The notes under the pieces: model-generated
Told to the model about the DNA's origin: nothing
The model's database searches: none
Seen by the model: the letters and a program-made list of their open reading frames with translations, nothing else
Assembly: GCA_900549675.1 (NCBI GenBank)
Contig: URPG01000062.1
Location: 1-9,333 of the forward strand
Reading direction: 5' to 3'
From: an uncultured Oscillospiraceae bacterium
GTDB taxonomy: Bacteria; Bacillota; Clostridia; Oscillospirales; Acutalibacteraceae
DNA length: 9,333 nt
In this document: positions 1-6,927 of the stretch, in pieces
Position numbering within the stretch: the stretch's first letter is position 1
Layout: each line of letters opens with the position of its first letter
Made by a program: the position numbers and the translations under genes

Positions 1-414
1 AAAGCGGAGAAATTCCAAAGAAAGATGGGCCTCATTGTTGACATACTGTACCGCTTTCTCGAGAATCACCACTTCATCTTGCGTCGACAATTGCGTCACC
101 TTGGCGCCAACACGATATCCCAACCGCAGGTAGTCCAAAATTCTGCTTTCTTTGTGAGGCATACAGCTTAAAAAAGCACGCTGAACATGATACTCCGCCT
201 GTTTAGACATTTTAAGCGGTATGGATTTTTTCACCCGTTCAGCTTTTTCAAAATTCAGTTCAATATATTTGACAGGAAAAAGCGTTTCCTGCTGTTCATC
301 TTCCGAGATGATGTCAGCAGGATTTTCTTTTGCATAAAAACTTTCAAACACACAGCATAAAAAACCGTCATAACTGCCGTCATATTGATAGACTATATTT
401 GTCCGCTCAAGCAT
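1..414 (-). CDS. DUF4130 / TIGR03915-type DNA metabolism protein, N-terminal part
   Basis: Only the first 138 residues are present; the gene runs off the left edge without a stop, and the family is usually about 250 residues. The N-terminal YDGSYDGFLCCVFESFY segment (residues 11-27) and the HLSLEFLRF segment at the cut end resemble the family that accompanies radical SAM DNA modification/repair proteins. In other bacteria the same domain can be fused to a UdgX-type uracil-DNA glycosylase; whether anything follows here cannot be seen. The biochemical role is not established; a part in DNA repair is inferred from partners. The ATG lies inside the end of the upstream radical SAM gene (22-nt overlap, different frame). 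GGAGG and AAGG motifs stand 10 and 4 nt ahead of it, which suggests coupled translation. The family call is from memory of its conserved segments plus context. Confidence 0.85.
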   Translation of the reverse strand, partial: MLERTNIVYQYDGSYDGFLCCVFESFYAKENPADIISEDEQQETLFPVKYIELNFEKAERVKKSIPLKMSKQAEYHVQRAFLSCMPHKESRILDYLRLGYRVGAKVTQLSTQDEVVILEKAVQYVNNEAHLSLEFLRF

Positions 415-1691
415 TTTACCTTGTCCTCCCCCGTTGGAGCAAAAAGTGACATTTGTTCCGGCGCCGCCAATTCCCGTTCGGAATACCCACGTTCACAAAT
501 AGCGCCTGCAATCACGGCAGGATTATCGGTACGCAAAAGAGAAGCATGTTTTCCGTTGCAGGTGATAAAGAATCGGGCACGTTTTAACACAATTCCCAGT
601 TTTTTCAGTGCATCCAAATCCAAAATCGCATAACGTCTGGCTTTTACAATTCGTAGGGCACTTTTTACACCGATTCCCGGTACCCGCAGCAACATTTCAT
701 ACGGTGCCCGATTTACTTCCACCGGAAATTGCTCCATATGATGAATGGCCCAATTGCATTTGGGGTCAAGCAGAGGATTAAAGTTGGGGTTTTCATCGTC
801 TAAAATTTCATCTGCCTTAAATTGATAAAAACGCAGCAGCCAGTCCGCCTGATACAATCGATGTTCCCGTAAAAGCGGCGGGGGTGTATCCACTGAGGGC
901 AAGTTGCGGTCGTTCACTACCGGCATATAGGCGGAAAAAAACACTCGTTTAAGCTTAAACTTATCATAAAGTCCCTCGGACAATTTTAAAATTTGGCGGT
1001 CACTTTCACCGGAGGCGCCAATAATCATTTGTGTAGACTGGCCTGCCGGTACAAATTTAGGAACCGCCTTATACTTGACGATTTCCGTGCTGTTTTGCTG
1101 AATTCCCTGAGTAATCTGCCGCATAGAGCCTAAAATGCGTTCTTTTGATTTTTGCGGTGCCAATTTCCGCAGGCTGTCATTGGAGGGCAGCTCGATATTA
1201 ACACTCATACGGTCAGCATAACGCCCCAATTCTTCAATTAAACGAGCGTCGGCTCCGGGAATTCCTTTGGCATGGATATAGCCGTTAAAACGATATTCCT
1301 TTCTCAGCTTTTTAATGGTTTGTATCATGAGTTCACAAGTATAATCCGGATTTTTTACCACTGCCGAACTCAAAAACAAGCCCTCAATATAATTGCGGCG
1401 GTAAAATTGTATGGTCAACTCACAAAGCTCATCCGGCGTAAACGTCGTGCGCGGTACGTCATTGCTGTGACGGTTGACACAATAGGCGCAGTCATAGACA
1501 CAGTCATTGCTCAACAACACCTTTAACAGAGAGATACAGCGCCCGTCTGCCGCAAAGCTATGGCAAATCCCCGCGGAAACCGCGTTCCCAATTTTGCCCT
1601 TCTCGCCTCCCCTGTCAACACCGCTGGAGGTGCAGGCGACATCATATTTTGCCGCATCGGTCAAAACCTCTAATTTTTGAAACATATCCAT
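393..1691 (-). CDS. Putative DNA modification/repair radical SAM protein (TIGR03916-like)
   Basis: This 432-residue protein has the radical SAM cluster motif CxxxCxxC at C64, C68 and C71, which binds a [4Fe-4S] cluster for S-adenosylmethionine cleavage. The TIM-barrel portion follows to about residue 260. A helix-hairpin-helix element lies at about 330-352 (LLRVPGIGVKSALRIVKARR), a sequence-nonspecific DNA-binding motif, which supports a DNA substrate. This layout fits the family annotated as putative DNA modification/repair radical SAM protein; the exact reaction is unknown to me. The start is the ATG 9 nt after a perfect AGGAGG (1701-1706), which lies inside the last codons of dinB; only 4 nt separate the two genes. 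The next gene begins before this one ends. The three genes therefore form one operon. Length and motifs look complete. Confidence 0.93.
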   Translation of the reverse strand: MDMFQKLEVLTDAAKYDVACTSSGVDRGGEKGKIGNAVSAGICHSFAADGRCISLLKVLLSNDCVYDCAYCVNRHSNDVPRTTFTPDELCELTIQFYRRNYIEGLFLSSAVVKNPDYTCELMIQTIKKLRKEYRFNGYIHAKGIPGADARLIEELGRYADRMSVNIELPSNDSLRKLAPQKSKERILGSMRQITQGIQQNSTEIVKYKAVPKFVPAGQSTQMIIGASGESDRQILKLSEGLYDKFKLKRVFFSAYMPVVNDRNLPSVDTPPPLLREHRLYQADWLLRFYQFKADEILDDENPNFNPLLDPKCNWAIHHMEQFPVEVNRAPYEMLLRVPGIGVKSALRIVKARRYAILDLDALKKLGIVLKRARFFITCNGKHASLLRTDNPAVIAGAICERGYSERELAAPEQMSLFAPTGEDKVKCLSGQI

Positions 1692-1695
1692 TGTT

Positions 1696-2895
1696 TTAAT
1701 CCTCCTGCTCTTCCGGCATTAAAATGGCTCTGTGCAAGGCATCCCGCCCATACTTTTCTCTGACCTTATCCATGGCGGATTCCAACTCCTCCCGTTTTTT
1801 CTGTACTTTAACATCTTCAAAAAACGAAATTTGCTCTTCCTCTTTGTCGGTTAGTTTGCCCGCCCGAATTCCCAATAAACGAATCTGCCATTTCCTATTT
1901 TCCTTTTTATAAAGGGATAATGCTGCTTGATAAATGCTTTGTGAATCACATACACTTGGGGAAACCAAAAGCTGACGTTGATATTCTTCAAAATCTTTAC
2001 TGCGAACCGTTATTTGAATTTCGCCCGCCCGCTTGCCATGGCTGCGCAGGCGGTGACTTACTTTTTCAGCAAGTTCTAGAAAAGCTTCATGAATTTCAAT
2101 ATCCTTGCTGATATTACGGGATAAAGTCATGCTGTTGCCGATGGTTTTAACTTCTTCCTCCTCGCCTATTTTCTCCACCGCCGTGCTGTCTTTACCATTC
2201 GCCGCCAACCAAAGGGATTCTCCCGCCTTCCCTAAAATTTTCTTCATCCAGTGAAAATCCGCTTTCGCAATATCCCCTATGGTTTGCATCCCATATTTAT
2301 TCAATATTTTTTTGGTATTTGCGCCGACAAACAATAAATTTTCTACGGATTGATTCCACACCAACTGCCGATAATTCTGCCGGCTGAACACCGTCACCGC
2401 ATCCGGTTTTTGATAATCGCTGCCCAGCTTGGCAAAGGTCTTGGTAAAAGAAACTCCGATAGACACCGTCAGGCCCAGTTCCTGCTTTACCCGTTTGCGT
2501 ATTTCTTCCGCAATGGTCACACTGTCGCCAAACAGCCGTTTACTGCCTCCGACATCCAGCCAACATTCATCCAGCCCAAAGCTTTCTACTCGGTCTGTAT
2601 AATGGGCATAAATTTCTTTTGCCTTTTGAGAATATTCATGGTAGCGTTCAAAATGCGGTGGAATTAAAGCTAAATTAGGACATTTCTTTTGTGCCTGCCA
2701 TATGGTTTCAGCAGTTTTTACCCCTGCCTTTTTGGCCAGCATATTTTTAGCCAGAATGATGCCATGCCTGTTGGATTTTTCCCCTGCCACCGCCATCGGT
2801 ACATTTCTATACTCCGGCGCATACAGACATTCCACCGACGCAAAAAAATTATTCATATCAATATGCAGAATTGGATTTTCCATCGACTTTTCCAT
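1696..2895 (-). CDS. dinB: DNA polymerase IV, Y-family translesion polymerase
   Basis: This is an error-prone polymerase that copies past DNA lesions. From the chosen start it has 399 residues. The N-terminal catalytic motif ILHIDMNNFFASVE holds the metal-binding Asp (D13) and an aromatic steric-gate Phe (F18). The second motif FGLDECWLDV carries D109/E110. The little-finger domain occupies roughly 235-345. QISFF at about 355-359 matches the sliding-clamp binding pattern QxSLF. The frame is open from an ATG at 2913, but that codon would lie only about 5 nt from the predicted transcription start and has no ribosome binding site. The ATG at 2895 sits 6 nt after GAGG (2902-2905), so I use it; ATG 2898 and ATG 2883 are also possible. 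It is the first gene of an operon with the radical SAM and DUF4130 genes and may be under LexA control. Confidence 0.95.
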   Translation of the reverse strand: MEKSMENPILHIDMNNFFASVECLYAPEYRNVPMAVAGEKSNRHGIILAKNMLAKKAGVKTAETIWQAQKKCPNLALIPPHFERYHEYSQKAKEIYAHYTDRVESFGLDECWLDVGGSKRLFGDSVTIAEEIRKRVKQELGLTVSIGVSFTKTFAKLGSDYQKPDAVTVFSRQNYRQLVWNQSVENLLFVGANTKKILNKYGMQTIGDIAKADFHWMKKILGKAGESLWLAANGKDSTAVEKIGEEEEVKTIGNSMTLSRNISKDIEIHEAFLELAEKVSHRLRSHGKRAGEIQITVRSKDFEEYQRQLLVSPSVCDSQSIYQAALSLYKKENRKWQIRLLGIRAGKLTDKEEEQISFFEDVKVQKKREELESAMDKVREKYGRDALHRAILMPEEQED

Positions 2896-2901
2896 CATAC
2901 G

Positions 2902-2905
2902 CCTC
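2902..2905 (-). promoter_or_regulatory. Ribosome binding site deciding the dinB start
   Basis: GAGG on the minus strand stands 6 nt before the ATG at 2895 and lies inside the longer open frame that begins at 2913. No purine-rich core precedes the 2913 ATG beyond an AAAGAAAA run. Together with the predicted transcription start near 2918 this favours the shorter protein. Confidence 0.6.
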
Positions 2906-2924
2906 ATAAACATTTGTTTTCTTT

Positions 2925-2954
2925 ATTTTACCAAACCTATGTACGATTTGTCAA
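2925..2954 (-). promoter_or_regulatory. Promoter of the dinB operon
   Basis: On the minus strand a perfect -35 TTGACA (2949-2954) and a -10 TAAAAT (2925-2930) are separated by 18 nt. The TGG just ahead of the -10 makes it an extended -10 (TGnTAAAAT). Transcription should begin near 2918, giving a leader of about 23 nt to the preferred dinB start. The spacer contains a LexA-like palindrome. Confidence 0.8.
2932..2945 (-). promoter_or_regulatory. Candidate LexA (SOS) operator in the dinB promoter
   Basis: The minus strand reads CGTACATAGGTTTG. Compared with the Bacillus LexA/DinR consensus CGAACRNRYGTTYC, the core GAAC-N4-GTTC is matched at 6 of 8 positions; the A at core position 2 and the final C are T here. 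It lies between the -35 and -10 boxes, where a bound repressor would block RNA polymerase. The palindrome is imperfect, so this is a candidate supported mainly by its position and the genes downstream. Confidence 0.45.
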
Positions 2955-3000
2955 GCTGATTTTATTTCTAATTTCTGACAGCTTTTGTTTGGAATTCACC

Positions 3001-3029
3001 TTGACAACCGTCTTTTTTCACTCTACAAT
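3001..3029 (+). promoter_or_regulatory. Promoter of proC
   Basis: A perfect -35 TTGACA (3001-3006) and a -10 TACAAT (3024-3029) are separated by the optimal 17 nt. Transcription should start near 3036, about 24 nt before the proC ATG. It is divergent from the dinB promoter, with 46 nt between the two -35 boxes. Confidence 0.85.
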
Positions 3030-3059
3030 TTAAAAGAATACTATATACGAGGTGACAAC

Positions 3060-3854
3060 ATGAAACTTGGCTTTATCGGCGGCGGAAACATGGCCTCCGC
3101 CATTATCGGCGGTATCCTCAATCAAAAATTATCAGCACCTGAGGATATAATTGTGGCTGACATCAATCCTTCTGCCCGAGAATCTCTGCAAAAAAAGTAC
3201 GGTCTTACTGTCACTGCTGAAAACAAAGAGGTGGTTACCACCGCCGACATCCTGTTTTTGGCGGTAAAGCCCCAATTTACTGAAAATGTTTTAAAAGAAA
3301 TCACTGCTTATTTTACCCCAAATCACCTGTTGATTTCGATTGTAGCAGGAAAAACACTGGATTTTTACGCCTCTATTTTGGGAGAGAATATCCCTGTCAT
3401 GCGCACCATGCCTAATACACCTGCTCTGGTAGGACAAGGTATGACTGCTCTTACGCCTAACCAAAATGTGACAGCTGAAAAATTAGAAACTGCCAAAACA
3501 CTTTTTGCAAGCTTTGGAAAAGCCGAGGTTGTCCCTGAAAATCTCATGCCGGCTGTGGTGGGAGTCAGCGGCAGCTCCCCGGCCTATATTTTTATGCTGA
3601 TTGAGGCCATGGCTGATGCTGCCGTGGCTGAGGGTATGCCCAGAAACCAAGCCTATACCTTTGCGGCTCAGTCCGTCTTAGGCAGTGCCAAAATGGTTTT
3701 GGAAACCGGTATGCATCCTGCTGCTTTAAAGGATATGGTCTGCTCTCCCGGCGGTACTACTATTGAGGCTGTCAAAAAATTAGAAGAAACGGGCATGAGG
3801 AACAGTATCCTGCAAGCCATTGCCGTCTGTGCCGAAAAATCCCGTCATTTATAA
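3060..3854 (+). CDS. proC: Pyrroline-5-carboxylate reductase
   Basis: This cytoplasmic enzyme reduces 1-pyrroline-5-carboxylate to L-proline with NAD(P)H, the last step of proline synthesis. It has 264 residues, normal for the family. The N-terminal Rossmann fold starts MKLGFIGGGNMASAI (dinucleotide-binding GxGxxx(A), residues 4-15). The conserved VMRTMPNTPALVGQG segment is at 113-127. The helical dimerisation and active-site part includes VGVSGSSPAY (167-176) and the signature CSPGGTT (228-234). The frame is open from an ATG at 2985, but that lies upstream of the promoter. The ATG at 3060 is 7 nt after GAGG (3049-3052) and gives the normal family N-terminus. No other proline gene is adjacent, and no clear terminator follows. 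Confidence 0.97.
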   Translation: MKLGFIGGGNMASAIIGGILNQKLSAPEDIIVADINPSARESLQKKYGLTVTAENKEVVTTADILFLAVKPQFTENVLKEITAYFTPNHLLISIVAGKTLDFYASILGENIPVMRTMPNTPALVGQGMTALTPNQNVTAEKLETAKTLFASFGKAEVVPENLMPAVVGVSGSSPAYIFMLIEAMADAAVAEGMPRNQAYTFAAQSVLGSAKMVLETGMHPAALKDMVCSPGGTTIEAVKKLEETGMRNSILQAIAVCAEKSRHL

Positions 3855-3933
3855 TCAGAAGATAGAAAACAAGAAATAGACTACAGATAAAACTCTTTTT
3901 TGGAACTTTATTTGTTGTTGCTCATAATTTAGG

Positions 3934-3939
3934 TACAAT
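3934..3939 (+). promoter_or_regulatory. Possible -10 box ahead of the CPBP gene
   Basis: TACAAT matches the sigma-A -10 consensus at five of six positions. The best -35 candidate, TTGTTG at 3912-3917 with a 16-nt spacer, is weak. It is about 65 nt upstream of the likely original start codon at 4004. Confidence 0.35.
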
Positions 3940-3940
3940 T

Positions 3941-3979
3941 ATTCATGCTTTACGAGCTTGAAATTTTTAATGCATGAAT
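3941..3979. repeat. 8-bp perfect inverted repeat in the CPBP leader
   Basis: ATTCATGC (3941-3948) is repeated inverted as GCATGAAT (3972-3979), with a 23-nt AT-rich spacer. It lies directly downstream of the possible -10 box. It could be an operator half-site pair or a weak RNA stem; no T-run follows, so it is not a terminator. Confidence 0.4.
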
Positions 3980-4003
3980 TACAAGGGAAAGGTATTCTAA
4001 ACC

Positions 4004-4816
4004 ATGACTAACAAAAAAACAGCCATACATTTTACGCTGTTGACATTTTGCATCGCTTATTTTGTGGCAGGCATTCTAATTATTCTTTGACGTTTTGGAT
4101 ATACCGTGTATAATTGGGTTGACGACTTACGGCAATTTGCCATGAACATTCCTTTTGCTATTTATATCTTGTCACCTGCTATTTCTTCCTACCTTATATT
4201 AAAAAAGGATGGTAACATAAAAGGATTGAAAGAATGGCTACAAACTGTTTTCTACTTTAAAAATAAGGTTTCGGTTTACTTCATTGTCATTGCAGGATTG
4301 GCAGTGTATTTTGGAGTACATATTGCTGTTTCAGGTAAAATGGTAATCGTTCTTCCCTTTTACACCTTTTTTCTTTCCCTACCGGGTTCTCTGATGATTG
4401 GCGGTTTAGAAGAAGCGGGTTGGATGTATATATTGCAGCCAAGCCTTGATAAAAAATATGGTTTCGTTTTATCTTCTCTCTTTTTTGGATTCATCTGGAC
4501 TTTATGGCATATTCCTCTGTTTTTTATACCGGGAACCAATCACGGAGAAGGATACATAAACTTTTGGATGTTTACCATACAATTAATTTCCTTTCGATTC
4601 TTCCATGGTGCCATCTATCGAATAGCAGGCAAAGGCCGTGTTTTTATGAGCATATTATTTCACACCATGTTCAATGCGGTTTCCCCTATTTTTGGCAACA
4701 TGACAATGACTTGGCCCGGAACGATTGCCGCCAACGCAGTTTTAATTTTGTTTTCTATCATAATTGTCTTTCTCTACGATAAAAAAGAGGCAAACCCTAT
4801 GAATAAAAAATACTGA
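4004..4816 (+). pseudogene. CPBP-family intramembrane metalloprotease, interrupted by in-frame TGA
   Basis: CPBP (Abi/CAAX-protease-like) proteins are multi-pass membrane proteases; physiological substrates are rarely known. A single frame of 270 codons runs from ATG 4004 to the TGA at 4814-4816, broken only by a TGA at 4088-4090 (codon 29). The first 28 codons encode a start and a hydrophobic helix (TLLTFCIAYFVAGILIIL). After the stop the same frame continues as RFGYTVYNWVDDL and about seven more membrane segments. Conserved elements are EEAGWMY (E136/E137 in the uninterrupted frame), FIWTLWHIPLF (H169) and HTMFN (H220, N224). The Arg usual in the EExxxR motif is Met here. AAAGG at 3988-3992 is 11 nt before the ATG. 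A restart at GTG 4106 or ATG 4142 would lose the first helix and has no good ribosome binding site. Most simply a recently disabled gene; readthrough or a sequence error cannot be excluded. Confidence 0.8.
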
Positions 4817-4831
4817 TGATTCCTATTCATG

Positions 4832-4877
4832 ATAAAATCCTGTTAGATTATTTGAGAATCTAACAGGATTTTTTATC
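4832..4877. terminator. Bidirectional terminator between CPBP and MFS genes
   Basis: The arms AAAATCCTGTTAGATT (4834-4849) and AATCTAACAGGATTTT (4857-4872) form a perfect 16-bp stem with a 7-nt loop. A run of six T ends the plus-strand copy (4869-4874), and the minus strand has a shorter ATTTTATC. The flanking genes converge on it, so it probably serves both. Confidence 0.9.
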
Positions 4878-4931
4878 ACTTAATATTAAGCACAGAACAA
4901 CAAATATAAATATCTATCAACATAAAATATT

Positions 4932-6197
4932 TTAACTAGCTTCTGTGGGTTCCGGTTCTTTGCTTTTGCTGACGACCAATATCGATAAAGTAAACATAAT
5001 CACACCAAATACAAACGGAAGACGACGGTCGATACTGGACAAAAATCCTGTCAAGTAGCCGAACGGCACCGAGAAGGCGATCATCAATGTTGTCATCAGT
5101 GCCATAATTCTCGCTCTTTCTCCCTCATCTACATTTAGAATAAGCATAGATTCTTTTCGAGGATACACAATGGCGTTTGCAACAGCGTCTAAAAAGATAT
5201 ATAATATAATCGTAATGATTTGTCCTTTGGGTGAGGCAATTAACAGCAGCTGAGCGCCAATGTAAATCCCCAAGCCTACAATCAGCGGAATTTTAATTTT
5301 TTTGATTTTGTGCTGCAGGCCGAACATAAACACAATCATAACAATAGCTTTAATGATAGGAAAATACGCTAAATATTCTTCCTTTACCCCCAGAGTATCT
5401 CCTACATATAGACCAAAAAAATTTGTACTGACCATATTGGTAATATAGATAAAAATCATAATTGCCAAGGTTTGCAAGGTAGCTTTATTTTTGAATATCT
5501 CTGGAATTACTTTTTTATATTCCAACAGCATGGTCAAAGGAGAAACACCTTTTGTTTCCTGCATACGGATTCGGCCCTGGCGCGTTTCGGTTGTGTATTT
5601 CCATGTGACAATATCTTTTACAATCATCGTAGCCGCAAAAACAATATAAAGAATGCGTACCACGGGCACCAAGCTGAATTTACCAACCAAAATTCCGGAA
5701 ATAGGCGCAAAAAACACCGCCAGCAGTCCTGCTATGCTAATCCATGTGTAAATACTGACAGTATGCCTTTTATCGGCATCCTCCATTAGCAAACACACCC
5801 AGGCAGTTTGGTTAATCTGTTCAAAACTGTTCATGAGAACAGCAATGAGAAAGAACCAAAAATTTTGGGAGAATGCCCAAATTAGGCACGCAACGGTCCA
5901 GCCGAAAAAATCCCCCAGAATTGTCGTGGTTTTTCGCCCCAGCTTATCTGCAATGATACCGCCCAAAAGCGAAAACGCCAGCTGTACACACATGGAAATA
6001 GACAGAATTAAACCAATTTGCACGTCTGTTACGCCTAAGGCATACATATATAAGGTTGCAAATGGTGCGATTAAATTAAACGGAATTCCCCATAAAGGTT
6101 CCAATAAAATACAAACCTTCGGGTTGCCTTTCATATGAATCAACATATTGATTAACGGGTGCTGCTGCGCTTTTTTCACCAGCTTGTGAATCATCAT
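4932..6197 (-). CDS. Major facilitator superfamily transporter
   Basis: A cytoplasmic-membrane secondary transporter of about 421 residues, the usual size for a 12-helix MFS protein. The loop after the second helix carries the MFS motif A, GGIIADKLGRKT (about residues 79-90). A hydrophilic central segment (KYTTETRQGRIRMQETK) separates the two six-helix halves. The substrate cannot be told from sequence; drug or metabolite efflux is possible. The frame is open from a GTG at 6221, but that codon would lie about 5 nt from the predicted transcription start. GAGGGG (6201-6206) precedes a double ATG (6197 and 6194), so translation begins at one of these; 6194 has the better spacing. It is a single-gene unit with its own promoter, converging on the CPBP gene and divergent from the flavin reductase gene. 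Confidence 0.93.
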   Translation of the reverse strand: MMIHKLVKKAQQHPLINMLIHMKGNPKVCILLEPLWGIPFNLIAPFATLYMYALGVTDVQIGLILSISMCVQLAFSLLGGIIADKLGRKTTTILGDFFGWTVACLIWAFSQNFWFFLIAVLMNSFEQINQTAWVCLLMEDADKRHTVSIYTWISIAGLLAVFFAPISGILVGKFSLVPVVRILYIVFAATMIVKDIVTWKYTTETRQGRIRMQETKGVSPLTMLLEYKKVIPEIFKNKATLQTLAIMIFIYITNMVSTNFFGLYVGDTLGVKEEYLAYFPIIKAIVMIVFMFGLQHKIKKIKIPLIVGLGIYIGAQLLLIASPKGQIITIILYIFLDAVANAIVYPRKESMLILNVDEGERARIMALMTTLMIAFSVPFGYLTGFLSSIDRRLPFVFGVIMFTLSILVVSKSKEPEPTEAS

Positions 6198-6200
6198 TTT

Positions 6201-6206
6201 CCCCTC
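6201..6206 (-). promoter_or_regulatory. Ribosome binding site deciding the MFS gene start
   Basis: GAGGGG on the minus strand lies 3 nt before ATG 6197 and 6 nt before ATG 6194, and inside the longer frame that opens with GTG 6221. It argues against the GTG start. Confidence 0.65.
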
Positions 6207-6230
6207 ATTTCCTTTAAACACTTAATCTCT

Positions 6231-6258
6231 ATTATACTGTTTTTTTATGAAATGGCAA
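6231..6258 (-). promoter_or_regulatory. Promoter of the MFS transporter gene
   Basis: On the minus strand a perfect -10 TATAAT (6231-6236) is preceded, at a 16-nt spacing, by TTGCCA (6253-6258). The expected transcription start is near 6224, about 27 nt ahead of the preferred start codons. Confidence 0.75.
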
Positions 6259-6315
6259 AGCTAAAAAGCAAAAAATATTTACCGATTTTTATATCAAATT
6301 TTTAGGAGGTTTACT

Positions 6316-6822
6316 ATGTCTTTTCGTAAAACCAACACAGAAGAACTACTTCTCAACCCTTTTACATTAATCAGCAAAGAGGCCATGCTGATTACGGCCG
6401 GTGATAAAGAATCTCACAACACGATGACCGCCAGTTGGGGAGCTTTAGGCGTCATTTGGGGCCAATACACCACCACTATTTATGTTCGTCCCCAACGTTA
6501 TACCCTCGAATTTTTAGATAAGCATGATTATTATTCACTCTGCTTTTTCGATGATAGCCATAAAAAAGCACTGCAATTCTGCGGAACTCATTCGGGCCGC
6601 GATTGTGATAAGGACAAAGAAACCGGCTTGACTGTAAGCTTCGACCAAAAAGCACCTTATTACAATGAAGCTAAGTTGGTTTTAATCTGCCGTAAGCTGT
6701 ATGCTCAAACCCTGCAAAAAGAGGCTTTTACCGATAAAACGATTTATCCTAAAATCTATCCTGATCATGATGTTCACCGTATGTTTATCGGTGAAATTGT
6801 AGAAACACTTGTAAAAGAATAA
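6316..6822 (+). CDS. Flavin reductase-like / flavoredoxin-family FMN protein
   Basis: This 168-residue cytoplasmic protein has the split-barrel FMN-binding flavin reductase-like domain over most of its length. Family-typical segments are an early PFTLISKEAMLITAGD, then NTMTASWGALGVIW (35-48), YVRPQRYTLEFL (56-67) and YYSLCFFDD (72-80). Members either reduce free flavin with NAD(P)H or carry FMN for electron transfer (flavoredoxin); the sequence does not show which. The start is the ATG 6 nt after a perfect AGGAGG (6304-6309). It is monocistronic: the MFS gene diverges upstream and a strong terminator follows at once. I find no convincing promoter in the 118 nt between the divergent start codons on this strand. 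Confidence 0.9.
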   Translation: MSFRKTNTEELLLNPFTLISKEAMLITAGDKESHNTMTASWGALGVIWGQYTTTIYVRPQRYTLEFLDKHDYYSLCFFDDSHKKALQFCGTHSGRDCDKDKETGLTVSFDQKAPYYNEAKLVLICRKLYAQTLQKEAFTDKTIYPKIYPDHDVHRMFIGEIVETLVKE

Positions 6823-6824
6823 TC

Positions 6825-6872
6825 CAAAACGCCCTATGCTGATGAACCCAGCATAGGGCGTTTTGATTTTAT
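6825..6872 (+). terminator. Rho-independent terminator of the flavin reductase gene
   Basis: CAAAACGCCCTATGCT (6825-6840) and AGCATAGGGCGTTTTG (6850-6865) form a perfect 16-bp stem with a 9-nt loop, 3 nt after the stop codon. The T-rich tract TTTTGATTTTAT follows from within the 3' arm. Confidence 0.93.
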
Positions 6873-6927
6873 GGTTTGTCCGCTTTTCCCATGATATACA
6901 CTTTTGTGCTTTGGCAGGCATAAACTG

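Noticed and set aside
2350..2667. 105-codon plus-strand frame inside dinB.
   Set aside because: Antisense shadow of a clear polymerase gene, without its own signals or family features.
2954..2983. AGCTG/CAGCT and TGTCA/TGACA short inverted repeats between the divergent dinB and proC promoters.
   Set aside because: Arms of only 5 bp with long AT-rich spacers; too weak to call an operator.
2985..3059. N-terminal extension of proC by 25 codons from an ATG at 2985.
   Set aside because: The extension lies over the promoter, and the ATG at 3060 has a proper ribosome binding site and the normal family N-terminus.
4088..4130. Selenocysteine reading of the in-frame TGA in the CPBP gene.
   Set aside because: I see no SECIS-like stem-loop just after the TGA, CPBP proteins are not known selenoproteins, and the position is in a loop rather than at a catalytic residue.
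4879..4890. Perfect 12-bp palindrome CTTAATATTAAG after the terminator.
   Set aside because: Pure AT core in an AT-rich gap with no gene start nearby; likely chance.
5472..6138. Two plus-strand frames of about 100 codons inside the MFS gene.
   Set aside because: Shadows of the transporter gene; compositions rich in His, Asn and Lys with no protein-like pattern.
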